DNA from: Rhodovastum atsumiense | GTDB lineage: Bacteria; Pseudomonadota; Alphaproteobacteria; Acetobacterales; Acetobacteraceae | NCBI RefSeq assembly: GCF_937425535.1 | Contig: NZ_OW485601.1 | Location: 4,261,501 to 4,325,500, forward strand | DNA length: 64,000 bases | Direction: 5' to 3' | Shown: positions 24,814 through 33,725 of the stretch, piece by piece | How positions within the stretch are numbered: position 1 is the first letter of the stretch | Layout of the letters: each line of letters opens with the position of its first letter | Notes under the pieces: model-generated | Told to the model about the DNA's origin: nothing | Databases searched by the model: none | Seen by the model: only the letters and a program-made list of their open reading frames with translations | Translations under genes and position numbers: made by a program

Positions 24814-25779
24814 ATGACTTACATTCTTGGCAATTTTGGAGACAACAATCTGACTGGTGGGGTTGGGAATGATACACTGAATGGTGGGCCAGGGAATGAC
24901 ACGCTGTCCGGTGGAAGGGGGGATGACCTCCTGATCGGAGGACCTGGCAGAGATACTTTCGTTTTCCTTGCCGGTGATGGCCAGGACACGATTGCCGACT
25001 TCACACCGGGCACTGACGCGCTGCTGGTGAACGGCGCTGATGGTCTCAGTAACCCGAACATTTACCTTTCTATTGATCAGAACGGACCAGACGTGGTCCT
25101 GAGCCTGCCTGATGGGCAATCGATCCGGCTGTCCAATCTTAACATCAGCGACTTCTGGCCGAGTGGTGGCGGTGGTCACGGTGGCGGTGGTGGTGGCGGT
25201 GGCGGCCATGGTGGTGGAGGCGGCAGCAGCGGCAGCGGCGGCGGCTACGGGGAGGGGGGCGGCTACGGAAGCGGTGGCGGCAGCGGCAACGGTGGGGGCG
25301 GCCAGGGTGGCGGTGGTGGCGGCGGTGGCGGCCACGGTGGTGGTGGTGGCAGCAACGGCAGCGGCGGCGGCTACGGAGAGGGGGGCGGCTACGGGAGCGG
25401 TGGCGGCAGTGGCAACGGTGGGGGCGGCCAGGGTGGCGGTGGTGGCGGCGGTGGCGGCCACGGTGGTGGTGGTGGCAGCAACGGCAGCGGCGGCGGCTAC
25501 GGAGAGGGGGGCGGCTACGGGAGCGGTGGCGGCAGCGGCAACGGTGGGGGCGGCCAGGGTGGCGGTGGTGGCCAGGGCGGCGGCGGTGGTAGCGGCAGTG
25601 GCAGCAACAGCGGTGGCTACGGCAGCGGTTACGGCAGCGGTTACGGCTATGGCAGCGGCCAGGGGGGCGGCGGCCAGGGTGGTGGCGGCGGTGGCGGACA
25701 GGGCGGCGGCGGTGGCGGCGGCCATACCGCCTCTCTGTATGACGCGCCCCCGGTGCCAGGCGTTATCCTGGGCGCCTGA
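24814..25779 (+). CDS. RTX-type calcium-binding, glycine-rich repeat protein
   Basis: 321 aa with no signal peptide. ATG 24814 follows an AAGGAGCG ribosome-binding site. Residues ~8-50 hold a block of RTX nonapeptides ([36 protein letters not shown]), the Ca2+-binding beta-roll typical of type I secreted proteins. A conserved linker follows ([15 protein letters not shown] ... [10 protein letters not shown], ~50-115). From ~115 on the protein is a glycine/serine/histidine/tyrosine-rich tail built of 42-residue repeats ending [16 protein letters not shown]. It is likely extracellular, perhaps a matrix or adhesive protein. No type I exporter is adjacent. The AT-rich upstream DNA may reflect transfer. 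Confidence 0.82.
   Translation: MTYILGNFGDNNLTGGVGNDTLNGGPGNDTLSGGRGDDLLIGGPGRDTFVFLAGDGQDTIADFTPGTDALLVNGADGLSNPNIYLSIDQNGPDVVLSLPDGQSIRLSNLNISDFWPSGGGGHGGGGGGGGGHGGGGGSSGSGGGYGEGGGYGSGGGSGNGGGGQGGGGGGGGGHGGGGGSNGSGGGYGEGGGYGSGGGSGNGGGGQGGGGGGGGGHGGGGGSNGSGGGYGEGGGYGSGGGSGNGGGGQGGGGGQGGGGGSGSGSNSGGYGSGYGSGYGYGSGQGGGGQGGGGGGGQGGGGGGGHTASLYDAPPVPGVILGA
25245..25600. repeat. 126-bp in-frame tandem repeat
   Basis: About three copies spaced exactly 126 bp (marker CTACGG at 25245, 25371 and 25497), coding for 42 residues rich in Gly, Tyr, Ser and His. Copies 2 and 3 are almost identical, indicating recent expansion. Confidence 0.9.
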
Positions 25780-26304
25780 GCAAGATCCGGTCCCGTTCCT
25801 GTGACCGGGCGCGCAAGGCTGCTGAATATTCCAGTCGCACCGGCGATCTCCGCCTCGTAGCGATTGGGCTATCGGATCGAGGGCGGGTGTCGCGGCACGA
25901 CGGCATCTCCGGTCGCTGTTCGGGGGCCGGCCCTCATCCGCCCACGCGCATCCCTGCGGCGGAAAAACCACCGCCGCAGGGGCGTTTGCTCCCGCGGTTG
26001 CGGATGGGCAGGTGACGCAATCGCAAACCACGCAGTGCAAAGCCAAGGCAGGACCAGACAAGGTGTGCAGGTGGGGCAGGGGGATCGCATCGATCCGGGC
26101 GGGCTCCGCGGACGCCTGTTGGCGTTGCCGGTCAGGAAGTTCTCGTCGCCGGGGTGGGTGATTCCTGCGGTGCATTCGAGGTGATGTTATTTAGCTTATA
26201 CTATAATATATTTAGCATTTGATAAATAAAAATCAGCTTGTTTAGCTGTAGGTTTATGCATAAATCCTAATCTATGTACGATCGGCAGTGAATGGTTTAA
26301 CCAT
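25780..26304. other. Intergenic region
   Basis: GC-rich in the left part with no gene signal; AT-rich from ~26180 to 26290, just before the chemoreceptor, where its promoter must lie. Open frames such as 25864-26184 look like noise. Confidence 0.4.
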
Positions 26305-27627
26305 ATGGATCGTCTCGTTCGCCTGCAATCCATGGGAATTGACAACGAAGCCTCCACGATGCTGCGGGAATTGCGCCCTCTGGTGGCCCAGCACATCGAC
26401 GGTATCCTCGACAAGGCTTTCGAGTGGATCCTGAGATTTCCCGAAGTCCAGAAGGTTTATGCAACGATTGACCTGAAGCAGGCGAAGGCCGGCCAAAAAG
26501 AGCATTGGCTGAACGACATCTTTGCCGGCGAATTTTCTGAAGCACAATTTCAGCATTCAATAAAAATCTGCGAGGCACGACAGAAAACTGGATTATCATT
26601 ACGTTGGTATTTTGTGTTCTGGTCGATGGTTTCCAGCAAAATATCTGAAGTGATTGCCAAGAATTTTTATAAAAAACCCGATCATCTTTCAAAGTTATTA
26701 TTTACGCTCAGCAAGACCGTATTCTTCGATATCGAAATATTTACCGCGGTCTACATCAATGCGGCCGAGGGTAAGGCTACCGAGCAGTTGCATCGTCACG
26801 CCGATGCCTTCGAAAGCCAAGTATCCGGCCTGGTGAAGGGCGTGAGCGCGTCGGCGACGCAGTTGCAGGGCACCGCCCAGGCGATGAGCCGGATCGCGGA
26901 GCATTCCGCCACCCAGGTGCAATCCGCCCGCACCGCGGGCGACGATGCCAGCAACAATGCCCAGAAGGTCGCCGCCGCCACCGACCAGCTCAGCAGTTCG
27001 ATCCATGAAATCACCCGCCAGGTCGAAAACGCCACCCGCATCGTCAACAATGCGGTGACCGAGGCGGAACGGGCCGGATCGCTCGTGAAGGGGCTGGTCG
27101 ACGGCGCCAGCCGCATCGGCGATGTCATCACCCTGATCAAGGGCGTGGCCTCGCAGACCAATCTCCTCGCGCTCAACGCCACGATCGAGGCCGCCCGCGC
27201 CGGCGTCGCCGGCAAGGGATTCGCCGTGGTGGCAAGCGAGGTGAAGGGCCTCGCCAACCAGACCTCCAAGGCCACCGACGAGATCTCGGCGCAGATCGTC
27301 GCCGTGCAGACAGTGACGGAGAACGCCGTCGCCGCCATCACCGGCATCGGCAACGTCATCCAGCAGGTCAGCGACATCACCCGGGCGATCACCACTGCCG
27401 TGGAGCAGCAACGCCTGGCGACCGACGGCATGGTCAAGGACCTGCGCGTGGTGGTGCGCAGCAGTTCCGCCGCCAACGAGAACATCCGGTCCGTGCACCA
27501 GGCGATCGGCGAGACCGGCACCGCCGCCCAGCAGGTGCTTTCCGGCGCCAACGACCTGTCGACCCAGTCGCAGCATCTCAGCACGCAGGTCGAGCAGTTC
27601 CTGGCGGCCGTCCGGCACGTGCGGTGA
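26305..27627 (+). CDS. Globin-coupled-sensor-type methyl-accepting chemotaxis protein without the proximal histidine
   Basis: 440 aa, soluble: no membrane segment. Residues ~1-160 have the helical pattern of the protoglobin sensor domain ([20 protein letters not shown] ... [12 protein letters not shown]). Residues ~175-440 form an MCP signalling domain with the hairpin tip [18 protein letters not shown]. In heme-binding members such as HemAT the F-helix motif is H-x-R-I-G-L; here the aligned stretch is R92-Q-K-T-G-L, so the axial heme ligand is missing. It may sense something other than oxygen, or bind heme differently. The sensor half (to ~26780) is AT-rich while the signalling half is GC-rich, as if a foreign sensor had been joined to a native signalling domain. 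Confidence 0.8.
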   Translation: MDRLVRLQSMGIDNEASTMLRELRPLVAQHIDGILDKAFEWILRFPEVQKVYATIDLKQAKAGQKEHWLNDIFAGEFSEAQFQHSIKICEARQKTGLSLRWYFVFWSMVSSKISEVIAKNFYKKPDHLSKLLFTLSKTVFFDIEIFTAVYINAAEGKATEQLHRHADAFESQVSGLVKGVSASATQLQGTAQAMSRIAEHSATQVQSARTAGDDASNNAQKVAAATDQLSSSIHEITRQVENATRIVNNAVTEAERAGSLVKGLVDGASRIGDVITLIKGVASQTNLLALNATIEAARAGVAGKGFAVVASEVKGLANQTSKATDEISAQIVAVQTVTENAVAAITGIGNVIQQVSDITRAITTAVEQQRLATDGMVKDLRVVVRSSSAANENIRSVHQAIGETGTAAQQVLSGANDLSTQSQHLSTQVEQFLAAVRHVR

Positions 27628-27879
27628 CGCCGGCCGCCGTCCGGGCGAGGCGTGACCCGGCCTGGCCGTGAGATCGTCGATGGTGGCAGGCACCTGCGCA
27701 TCGGTGCCGCCGAAGCCCATGCCGATCATCGCCCGCTTCGCCTGATCCACCCGGCCCTTGCCGTGCCGCACGGCGCGAATGGGGGGCAAGGGCCGTGTGG
27801 CGGTCACGCTCCCGCGTGCCTGCGCACGAAGCGGGTCCAGGGTGGGCCCTGGCCTCCTGCAAACGGCTTATCCCCACGC

Positions 27880-30156
27880 TTATGGGGCGCGTTCCAGCGC
27901 CTCGGACAAGGCGCGCGCCTGTGCGTCCCCCGGCGCGAGGGCCCGCAGCAGGCGCGCATAGCGCCGTGCCGTTGCCAGGTCGCCGCCGTCGCGGGCGATG
28001 GTCACCAGGCCGATCAGCAGATCCCGGTCGGAGGGATGGGCCTGCTGCGCCTGTTCCAGCACCGCGATCGCCGCCGCGCGGTCGCCCGCGGCGTGCAGGG
28101 CCACGGCGTAGACATAGGCGTAGCGCGCATTGTTCGCGGCGAGGTCGTGGGCCCGCCGCAGCGCCGCCAGCGCATCCGGCCGTGCCTGCCGGCGCACCAG
28201 CGCGAGCCCGAGCGCATGCCAGGCATCGGCGTTCTCCGGTTCGATCAGCACCGCTTCGTGCAGCCGCGCCACCGCGTCCTGGTCACGGCCGCGCAGGCGC
28301 GCGAGGTCGGCGAGATTGACCAGCGCCGGCACGAAGCGCGGATCGAGCTGCAGCGCCGTGCGACAGGCTTGCTCGGCGGCGTCGGGCTGGCCGCTGCCCA
28401 GCAGGACCAGGCTGCGGGCCAGGTGTGATTCCGGCAGATCGGCATCGACCGCCTCGGCCTGATCGAGGTCGCGAAGGGCCCGTGCCAGGGCGCCACGCGA
28501 TGTGTCCGGCAAGTACGGAGCAACGGCGGCGAGGCCGCGGGCGGCTTCCACCCGCACCGCCCGCATCGGGTCGTCCAGCAGCGGCGCCAGCACCGCCAGC
28601 GCGGCGCGCGGGAGCGGGGCGGGGGCGGCCTGCGCCGCGGTGGCGCGCAGCAGCGGGTCGGGATCAGTGGCCGCGCGGGCGAGGCCGCGGGGCGGGACGC
28701 CCCCCGGCTGCGCGCGCAGCAACTCCAGTGCGGTGGCGCGGACGATTGCCGGCGCGTCCGGTTGCCCGAGCAACGCCTCCAGCCGGGGCGCGGCGTCGGG
28801 GGCGTCGGTGCGGCCGGCGAAAACGGCCGTGCCGAACTGCGGCTTCGTCTGCCGCCCCTGGGGATACCAGCCGGAGATCGCGCGCGCGGCCCAGGCGGGA
28901 TCGCGGCCGGCGTGGCATTGCGTGCAGGCATCCGGCGTGCCGAGCGCGGACGCGAGGTCGGGGCGTGGCACCCGCAAGCCGTGGTCGTGGCGGAGATGCA
29001 CGACCATGTAGGTGCGGCCGGGCATGTGGCAGGCGACGCATTGTCCGCCGGGTCCGGCCGGGTCGTGGTGATGGTGCGTGGCGGCGTCGAAGCGGGTTGC
29101 CAGGTGGCACTGCGCGCAGACCGCATTGCCCTGGGCACGCAGGCCGAGACCGTGCGGCTCGTGGCAATCCGAGCAGGTGACGCCGGCCGCGTGCATGGCG
29201 CTCTGCACGAACGAGCCGTATTCGAACACCTCGCCCTCGATCTGCCCGTCCGGGAAATAGACGCCGGGACGCAGCAGGGTGGGGAGAGCGACATCGAGGA
29301 AGGGCGTGCCTGGCGGCGCTGCTTCCACCAGCAGGTGGCGCCTGGCATGGCAGGGCGCGCAGGTGTCCAGTTCCGTCGGCGCCCGCTTCGCCGTGCGGCG
29401 GGCGATGCCGCTGGTCGGGTCCATCTCCCAGACGCCGCCATCGGTGGGGTGCAGCGGGTTGGCCAGGCCCTTCTGCGCGTCGGGGCCTCGCGCGGCGCCG
29501 GGCGGCTGCCGCGCCCAGGCCAGATGGCGGGCTCCGGGGCCGTGGCAGGCTTCGCAGGCGACGTTCATCTCGGCGAAGGTGGTGGCGTAGCTGTTGGCGG
29601 CGAGGTCGAAGTTCTTGCGCAGGTCGGTGGCGTGGCAGGCGGCGCACTGGTGGTTCCAGGTCTGCAGGCGGCCGGTCCAGTGCAGCGGGTCACCCGGTCG
29701 CGGCGGATGGTCGGGAGAGAGGTGGAACCAGCGCTGCCCGCCCTGCGCGCGGGGGCGGCTGTCCCAGGCGATGCCCAGTGCCTGCAGCCGGCCGCCGGGC
29801 AGGGGAATCAGGTATTGCGGCAGCGGATAAACGCCGAGGGTGAAGGCAACCGGATGATCCTGCACCGCGCCGTTAGCGCCTTCGGTGCGCACCATGAAGC
29901 GTCCCGCCTCGCGGTGGAAGAGCGTGGTGACATCGCCCAAGGTGAAGCTGCTGTCGTTGAAATTGCCGAGCACGGTGGCGGCGGTGGCAGGCTGCGTCGC
30001 CTGCGCGTGATGCGAGGATTTCCAGGCGGCGGCCTGTGCGGGGTGGCATCCGGCGCAGCCTTGCGCGCCGACGAAGCCCGCGGGCCCGTCGGCGTGGGCG
30101 ACGAAGCCCGGCGCAAGCAGCAGCAGGGCCAGGGCGGCGGTGCCGATGGCATTCAT
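27880..30156 (-). CDS. Octaheme c-type cytochrome with TPR domain
   Basis: 758 aa from ATG 30156, chosen because a signal peptide follows at once (MNAIGTAALALLLLAPGFV ... AHA). Eight CxxCH heme sites are present (CAGCH, CAACH, CEACH, CAPCH, CSDCH, CAQCH, CVACH, CTQCH), all within the first ~400 residues. Then a HEAT-like region (~410-540, repeated LRATA and VRVEAARGL) and four or so tetratricopeptide repeats (~560-758). A periplasmic electron-transfer protein or oxidoreductase with a protein-binding tail. Similar fusions of multiheme cytochrome and TPR occur in many proteobacteria without a settled substrate. It stands alone; no quinol dehydrogenase or maturation genes are adjacent. Confidence 0.87.
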   Translation of the reverse strand: MNAIGTAALALLLLAPGFVAHADGPAGFVGAQGCAGCHPAQAAAWKSSHHAQATQPATAATVLGNFNDSSFTLGDVTTLFHREAGRFMVRTEGANGAVQDHPVAFTLGVYPLPQYLIPLPGGRLQALGIAWDSRPRAQGGQRWFHLSPDHPPRPGDPLHWTGRLQTWNHQCAACHATDLRKNFDLAANSYATTFAEMNVACEACHGPGARHLAWARQPPGAARGPDAQKGLANPLHPTDGGVWEMDPTSGIARRTAKRAPTELDTCAPCHARRHLLVEAAPPGTPFLDVALPTLLRPGVYFPDGQIEGEVFEYGSFVQSAMHAAGVTCSDCHEPHGLGLRAQGNAVCAQCHLATRFDAATHHHHDPAGPGGQCVACHMPGRTYMVVHLRHDHGLRVPRPDLASALGTPDACTQCHAGRDPAWAARAISGWYPQGRQTKPQFGTAVFAGRTDAPDAAPRLEALLGQPDAPAIVRATALELLRAQPGGVPPRGLARAATDPDPLLRATAAQAAPAPLPRAALAVLAPLLDDPMRAVRVEAARGLAAVAPYLPDTSRGALARALRDLDQAEAVDADLPESHLARSLVLLGSGQPDAAEQACRTALQLDPRFVPALVNLADLARLRGRDQDAVARLHEAVLIEPENADAWHALGLALVRRQARPDALAALRRAHDLAANNARYAYVYAVALHAAGDRAAAIAVLEQAQQAHPSDRDLLIGLVTIARDGGDLATARRYARLLRALAPGDAQARALSEALERAP

Positions 30157-30493
30157 GAAAGGATCATCCGTGGCAATGCCCCGCCTGCCCTTGATCCCAG
30201 GCGGGCGAACCAGCCGCGCACACCGCTGCGGGTGGTGTTGCCGATGCCGGGACGATGCGGGCGGGTCTCGCCAGGTTCGGCGTCTCCTGCTGCATGAATC
30301 GGCAGCGTGACACGCCGTCGCCGACGGGATCAATGCCGTGCGAGGGGGGCCATCGGGTACCAGTGCGGCCTGGAAGCGCGCAAAGCCGACTCCCCGGCGG
30401 ATCGTCCCCCTGGCATAATGGTTACGCATTCCTGGCCCGGATGAGGCGCCGCGGGTCGGGAGAGGAAATGTCACAAAAATACGCTTTGTTTCA
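30157..30493. other. Intergenic region before puc operon 1
   Basis: About 340 bases with no supported gene; it must hold the leftward promoter of the cytochrome gene. The right end (from ~30470) is AT-rich and leads into the puc promoter. Confidence 0.4.
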
Positions 30494-30511
30494 TGTAAAT
30501 TGTTATTGACA
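30494..30511 (+). promoter_or_regulatory. PpsR/CrtJ-type operator overlapping the pucBA-1 promoter
   Basis: TGT-N12-ACA palindrome; its right half forms the TTGACA -35 box at 30506-30511, 162 nt before pucB. The same arrangement occurs in front of all four puc operons. Confidence 0.65.
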
Positions 30512-30667
30512 CATAAATGGATGGTAATTTACCGTTCACCCGTGCTTCGAACCGGCGGCGGGATGCCGGGGTGGCGATGTGATCGCCGGGCGTGTGCCGG
30601 GCGGGGGATCCCGCCTCAGGCCTGTCACGGGTTCGCGGCAAAGGTGAAATTGTAAGGACGCAAGACG

Positions 30668-30805
30668 ATGGCAAACAGCCTCTCTGGCCTGACCGAAGAC
30701 GAAGCCAAGGAATTCCACGAACAGTTCAAGACCACCTTCTCGGCCTTCCTCGGCGTCGCCGCGGTTGCGCACCTGCTGGTGTGGATCTGGAAGCCCTGGT
30801 TCTGA
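30668..30805 (+). CDS. pucB: Light-harvesting complex 2 beta subunit, copy 1
   Basis: 45 aa single-span antenna peptide of the photosynthetic membrane. The segment [19 protein letters not shown] has the histidine that ligates B850 bacteriochlorophyll, with Trp at +4, +6 and +9; a second histidine (EFHEQF) lies before the membrane. The sequence ends right after KPWF, as in Phaeospirillum molischianum LH2 beta rather than in Rhodoblastus-type LH2. pucA follows after 18 nt. The leader is ~150 nt and contains the TGT-N12-ACA element. Confidence 0.95.
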   Translation: MANSLSGLTEDEAKEFHEQFKTTFSAFLGVAAVAHLLVWIWKPWF

Positions 30806-30823
30806 GCTGAGGAGAGCATACCC

Positions 30824-30997
30824 ATGGCCAATCCGCAGGACGACTGGAAGATCTGGCTGGTTCTGAACCCGAAGATCTGGCTGCCGGTGATCTGGATCGC
30901 CGCCCTGGTGGTCGCGATCGCCGTGCACTTCGCTGTCGTGTCGCAGCCGAAGTTCAACTGGATCAACGGCTCGGCGCCGGTCGCCGCGCCGAAGTAA
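30824..30997 (+). CDS. pucA: Light-harvesting complex 2 alpha subunit, copy 1
   Basis: 57 aa. [20 protein letters not shown] is close to the molischianum-type alpha N-terminus; the aspartate at mature position 6 ligates B800 bacteriochlorophyll in that complex. The membrane helix carries the B850 histidine ([16 protein letters not shown]) and a tryptophan at +11. This copy differs at the tail ([11 protein letters not shown]) from the other three. A GGAGAG ribosome-binding site precedes the ATG. Terminator at 31025. Confidence 0.95.
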   Translation: MANPQDDWKIWLVLNPKIWLPVIWIAALVVAIAVHFAVVSQPKFNWINGSAPVAAPK

Positions 30998-31024
30998 GGG
31001 ACGCTCCGGCGTCTTCGCCATAGT

Positions 31025-31066
31025 GGTGGACAGGGCCTCGGTCTTGTCCGCCATGTGGCTGTTTTT
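31025..31066 (+). terminator. Terminator of puc operon 1
   Basis: Hairpin GGTGGACAGG-loop-CTTGTCCGCC (31025-31052) followed by TTTTT at 31062-31066. The stem sequence recurs after every puc operon in the window. Confidence 0.7.
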
Positions 31067-31184
31067 CCTATTGAAATTAAGAATATCCAATGGCCCGCAC
31101 CCGGCCACGCATTGGCCTGCCTGCGGCGGACTGCAGAATCAACGATGGAAATTTGTTTATTTTATAAAAATACGCCATTTAAAC
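31067..31184. other. AT-rich spacer between puc operons 1 and 2
   Basis: Low-GC stretch ending in the promoter of operon 2. No gene. Confidence 0.4.
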
Positions 31185-31202
31185 CGTAAAATCATATTGA
31201 CA
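31185..31202 (+). promoter_or_regulatory. PpsR/CrtJ-type operator overlapping the pucBA-2 promoter
   Basis: CGT-N12-ACA, one mismatch in the left half-site; TTGACA at 31197-31202, 166 nt before pucB, with a CTAGCT-like -10 after 17 bases. Confidence 0.55.
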
Positions 31203-31362
31203 CCTGAAATCGAGTTAATCTAGCTTCCACCCGCGTTCCAAACTTCGGGCGGGACGACAGGCGAGGCGATGCAAGCGCCGGGCGTGATCGCCGGGCGGGC
31301 TGTCCCGCAACGACCCGCCGCGGGGATCGCGGCAACGATTGAAACTGCAAGGACGTGAGACA

Positions 31363-31500
31363 ATGGCAAACAGCCTCTCCGGGCTCACCGACGACGAAGC
31401 CCAGGAATTCCACAACCAGTTCAAGACCACCTTCTCGGCCTTCCTCGGCGTCGCCGCGGTTGCGCACCTGCTGGTGTGGATCTGGAAGCCCTGGTTCTGA
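31363..31500 (+). CDS. pucB: Light-harvesting complex 2 beta subunit, copy 2
   Basis: 45 aa, differing from copy 1 at only a few N-terminal positions ([12 protein letters not shown]). B850 histidine and the terminal WIWKPWF are intact. Directly downstream of operon 1, so operons 1 and 2 form a tandem duplication of about 690 bp. Confidence 0.95.
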   Translation: MANSLSGLTDDEAQEFHNQFKTTFSAFLGVAAVAHLLVWIWKPWF

Positions 31501-31530
31501 TTCGCATTCTGATCTGAGGAGAACACACCC

Positions 31531-31704
31531 ATGGCCAACCCGCAGGACGACTGGAAGATCTGGCTGGTTCTGAACCCGAAGACCTGGCTGCCGGTGATCT
31601 GGATCGCCGCCGTCGTGGTCGCGATCGCGGTTCACTTCGCCGTCGTGTCGCAGCCGAAGTTCAACTGGATCAATGGTCCGGTGAAGACGGTCGCCGCGAA
31701 GTAA
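31531..31704 (+). CDS. pucA: Light-harvesting complex 2 alpha subunit, copy 2
   Basis: 57 aa, ending [11 protein letters not shown]. The Asp at mature position 6, the B850 histidine and the +11 tryptophan are all present. It starts 30 nt after pucB with a GAGGAGA ribosome-binding site. Nearly identical to copy 4. Confidence 0.95.
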   Translation: MANPQDDWKIWLVLNPKTWLPVIWIAAVVVAIAVHFAVVSQPKFNWINGPVKTVAAK

Positions 31705-31730
31705 CGGCCCGTCGGCATTCTTCCCGCAGG

Positions 31731-31762
31731 ATGGCGGGCAGGGCGGTGGCCCTGCCCGCCAT
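31731..31762 (+). terminator. Terminator of puc operon 2
   Basis: Perfect hairpin ATGGCGGGCAGGGC-GGTG-GCCCTGCCCGCCAT. Confidence 0.7.
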
Positions 31763-31856
31763 TCGTTTGTGGCGATGGATCAGTCGCGTGGGGCTGGCAT
31801 GGTCTTGGTCGGGCGCGCCGCTGCGCGGCGAACGTCAGACCTGTCGCCGGGCGGTA

Positions 31857-32342
31857 TCAGTCCGCGCCGGGCGCATCTGCGAAGATCGGCTGGTGCTCAA
31901 CGGGGAAGTTGACCGAGCGTGCGATGAAGCACATCTCGTGCGCCTTGTGGTGCAGGGCTTCCGCCCTCGCCCGGTCCGCGCCAGCGGCGAGCGTGACACG
32001 CGGGCGCAGCACGACGCGGGTGAATTGCCCCGCGCCATCGGCCTGTTCCCGCATCGTCCCCTCGGCATTGTCTTCATAGGCCGTGACCACGATCCCGGCC
32101 TGGGCACAGAGGCCGAGATACCAGAGCTTGTGGCAGGCCGAGAGGGAGGCCAGCAGCAGTTCCTCGGGATTCCACCGGGCCGGATCGCCCCGGAAGGCCG
32201 GGTCCGAGGACCCTTCGATGTCGGGCTTGCCGGCGGCCGAGATCCGGTGCGCCCGGCTGTAGGCGCGGTACGAGGCGGTTCCCTGGCCCTCGTTGCCTGT
32301 CCAGATCACGCTGACGGCATAGGCGTGCTGCTTGTCGGCCAT
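31857..32342 (-). CDS. OsmC-family protein (thiol peroxidase-like)
   Basis: 161 aa. OsmC/Ohr fold with both redox cysteines in place: SACHKLWYL (first, mid-protein) and MCFIARSVNFPV (second, near the end). The N-terminus (YAVSVIWTGNEGQGTASY) and GDPARWNPEELLLASLSAC are typical of the OsmC-like subgroup often called peroxiredoxin OsmC. It reduces organic hydroperoxides with a dithiol donor in the cytosol. Read leftward toward puc operon 2; no partner gene. Confidence 0.9.
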   Translation of the reverse strand: MADKQHAYAVSVIWTGNEGQGTASYRAYSRAHRISAAGKPDIEGSSDPAFRGDPARWNPEELLLASLSACHKLWYLGLCAQAGIVVTAYEDNAEGTMREQADGAGQFTRVVLRPRVTLAAGADRARAEALHHKAHEMCFIARSVNFPVEHQPIFADAPGAD

Positions 32343-32505
32343 GTGGCCACCTCCCGAAAGGGGTGCCCGGGGCGAATCGATGTGCGGGCGCCCGCCAGGC
32401 AGGATAGCAGGTCAGGGCCGTGCGATTCCGGCGGCGACGGACCCGCATGCCCGGTACATTTTTCCCGTGTCCTGATCAGCCGATCATCGAAACGTTCCCG
32501 CAGGC
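32343..32505. other. Intergenic region
   Basis: Promoter side of the OsmC gene; nothing else seen. Confidence 0.35.
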
Positions 32506-32640
32506 TCAGGCGGCCCGGACACCGTGAAGGAAATCGCGCACCGACGAATTCAGCTTTTCGATTTCATGATTCAGGGTCTGGGCGGATTGAAGAACACGCC
32601 GGGACCCCGTGCCGCTTTCGGCGGTGGCTTGATCCACCTG
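32506..32640 (-). pseudogene. C-terminal remnant of a methyl-accepting chemotaxis protein
   Basis: On the minus strand the frame reads DQATAESGTGSRRVLQSAQ, then LNHEIEKLNSSVRDFLHGV and RAA before a stop at 32508-32506. This is the characteristic last coiled-coil of MCPs in this organism (compare the ends of the chemoreceptors at 27627 and 52111). Upstream, from ~32645, the sequence becomes AT-rich and unrelated, so the signalling domain is gone. Confidence 0.65.
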
Positions 32641-32888
32641 ATATTTTGGTGGTGTTAAACACCCAATAATGAATCATTTTATTATTAAGGCGATAGCAGT
32701 CGCCCTTGATCACGCTGCAGGCCCGGATCGAGCTTGCCTGCATTGAAGCCTGCACGGCCGCTGCATGCGATCCGCATTGCATGCAGCGGCTGAAAGCCGA
32801 TCCGGACATTGCCTGACGAAGCCGCAGGCTGCATCGTTGCGGCGTGGCGGGCCGGGGAAATGGCCCGGCCCGCCGGCATGAAGGTCAC
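32641..32888. other. Intergenic region
   Basis: AT-rich at 32640-32695, then GC-rich without a gene. A repeated TGCATG/GCAATGC pattern near 32755-32790 is of unknown meaning. Confidence 0.35.
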
Positions 32889-33614
32889 TTACCAGGGCAG
32901 CTCGCCTGCCTCGTTGGCAAAGGCGCCGGTGGGGCCTTCATCGTCGAGCAGGGCGAAGTTGATGGCGACCACCGCCGCCTGCTCCGGGGTGCGCGGCCCC
33001 ATGAAGTTGGTGGCCTCGGTTGCCGTGTAGCCCGGGCAGATGGCGTTGACCTTGATCCCCTGCTCCTGCAGCCGCGCGGCATAGCTGAGGGTCAGCGCGT
33101 TCACCGCCGCCTTCGAAGCCTGGTAGGTGGGCATGGCAAATTTCGCGTATTCCCACTCCGGGTCGGTGCGCAGCCCGAAGGAGGCAAGCTCCGAGGAGAC
33201 ATTGACGATACGCCCCCGCTTCGACTGCGCGAGCAGCGGCAGCATGGCCTCGGTCAGCCGGGCGGTGCCGATGACGTTGACCTCCAGGGTCCGCTGCAGG
33301 CGTTCGGCCACCGGCAGCGACGGATCGGCATCGAGCGCGATGCCGGCATTGTTCACCAGGATGTCGAGCCGGCCGTAATCGCGCCTGACCAGGGCGGCCA
33401 GGGCCTCGGTGCTGACGTCGTCGGTGGTGTCGAGCTGCACCGGGCGCAATTGCACCCCCTCCGCCAGCATCCGGTCCGCCGCCGCCATGCCGCGGCGCAG
33501 GTCGCGGCAGCCGAGCAACACGTGCACGCCCCGGCGCGCGAGTCCGGCGGCGATGGCGAGGCCGATGCCGCGGTTGGCCCCGCTGACCAGGGCGATCGTC
33601 TTGTGCAAACCCAT
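32889..33614 (-). CDS. Short-chain dehydrogenase/reductase
   Basis: 241 aa from ATG 33614. Rossmann motif ALVSGANRGIG at the N-terminus, NNAG at about residue 90, a catalytic Ser in VNVSSE and the pair Y-x-x-x-K in YQASKAAV. The extended loop between the Ser and Tyr (ASFGLRTDPEWEYAKFAMPT) is like that of carbonyl-reductase-type SDRs. NADP(H)-dependent reduction of a carbonyl is likely. It is divergent from soxR with a sox box in the shared promoter, so it is probably induced by redox-cycling compounds, which such a reductase might detoxify. Confidence 0.92.
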   Translation of the reverse strand: MGLHKTIALVSGANRGIGLAIAAGLARRGVHVLLGCRDLRRGMAAADRMLAEGVQLRPVQLDTTDDVSTEALAALVRRDYGRLDILVNNAGIALDADPSLPVAERLQRTLEVNVIGTARLTEAMLPLLAQSKRGRIVNVSSELASFGLRTDPEWEYAKFAMPTYQASKAAVNALTLSYAARLQEQGIKVNAICPGYTATEATNFMGPRTPEQAAVVAINFALLDDEGPTGAFANEAGELPW

Positions 33615-33692
33615 GATGTGTCGACTCCGGACGTCACTCCGGCGTCGTTTCGCCGGAGAGCTTGCGCCTGCAAGCCGACGTTTCGTATAAAA

Positions 33693-33710
33693 CCTCAACT
33701 TAACTTGAGG
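33693..33710. promoter_or_regulatory. SoxR operator (sox box)
   Basis: CCTCAACTTAACTTGAGG, an almost perfect 18-bp palindrome of the known SoxR box (consensus CCTCAAGTTAACTTGAGG). It sits 16 bases before soxR and 78 before the SDR gene. Confidence 0.88.
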
Positions 33711-33725
33711 TCAAGGGGCATTCGG

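Noticed and set aside
24814-25779. PE_PGRS-type or collagen-like protein
   Set aside because: The RTX nonapeptides at the start and absence of PE or Gly-x-y periodicity argue against both.
27650-27760. Minus-strand stretch reading KRAMIGMGFGGTDAQVPATI, cytochrome-c-tail-like
   Set aside because: Resembles the end of a small c-type cytochrome, but no CxxCH is associated and the stretch is too short to call.
30668-30997. Reading the antenna genes as LH1 (pufBA)
   Set aside because: The C-terminal halves do look LH1-like (FNW, WIWKPW), but there are four copies, no pufLM follows, beta ends at KPWF and alpha has the NPxDD start, as in molischianum-type LH2.
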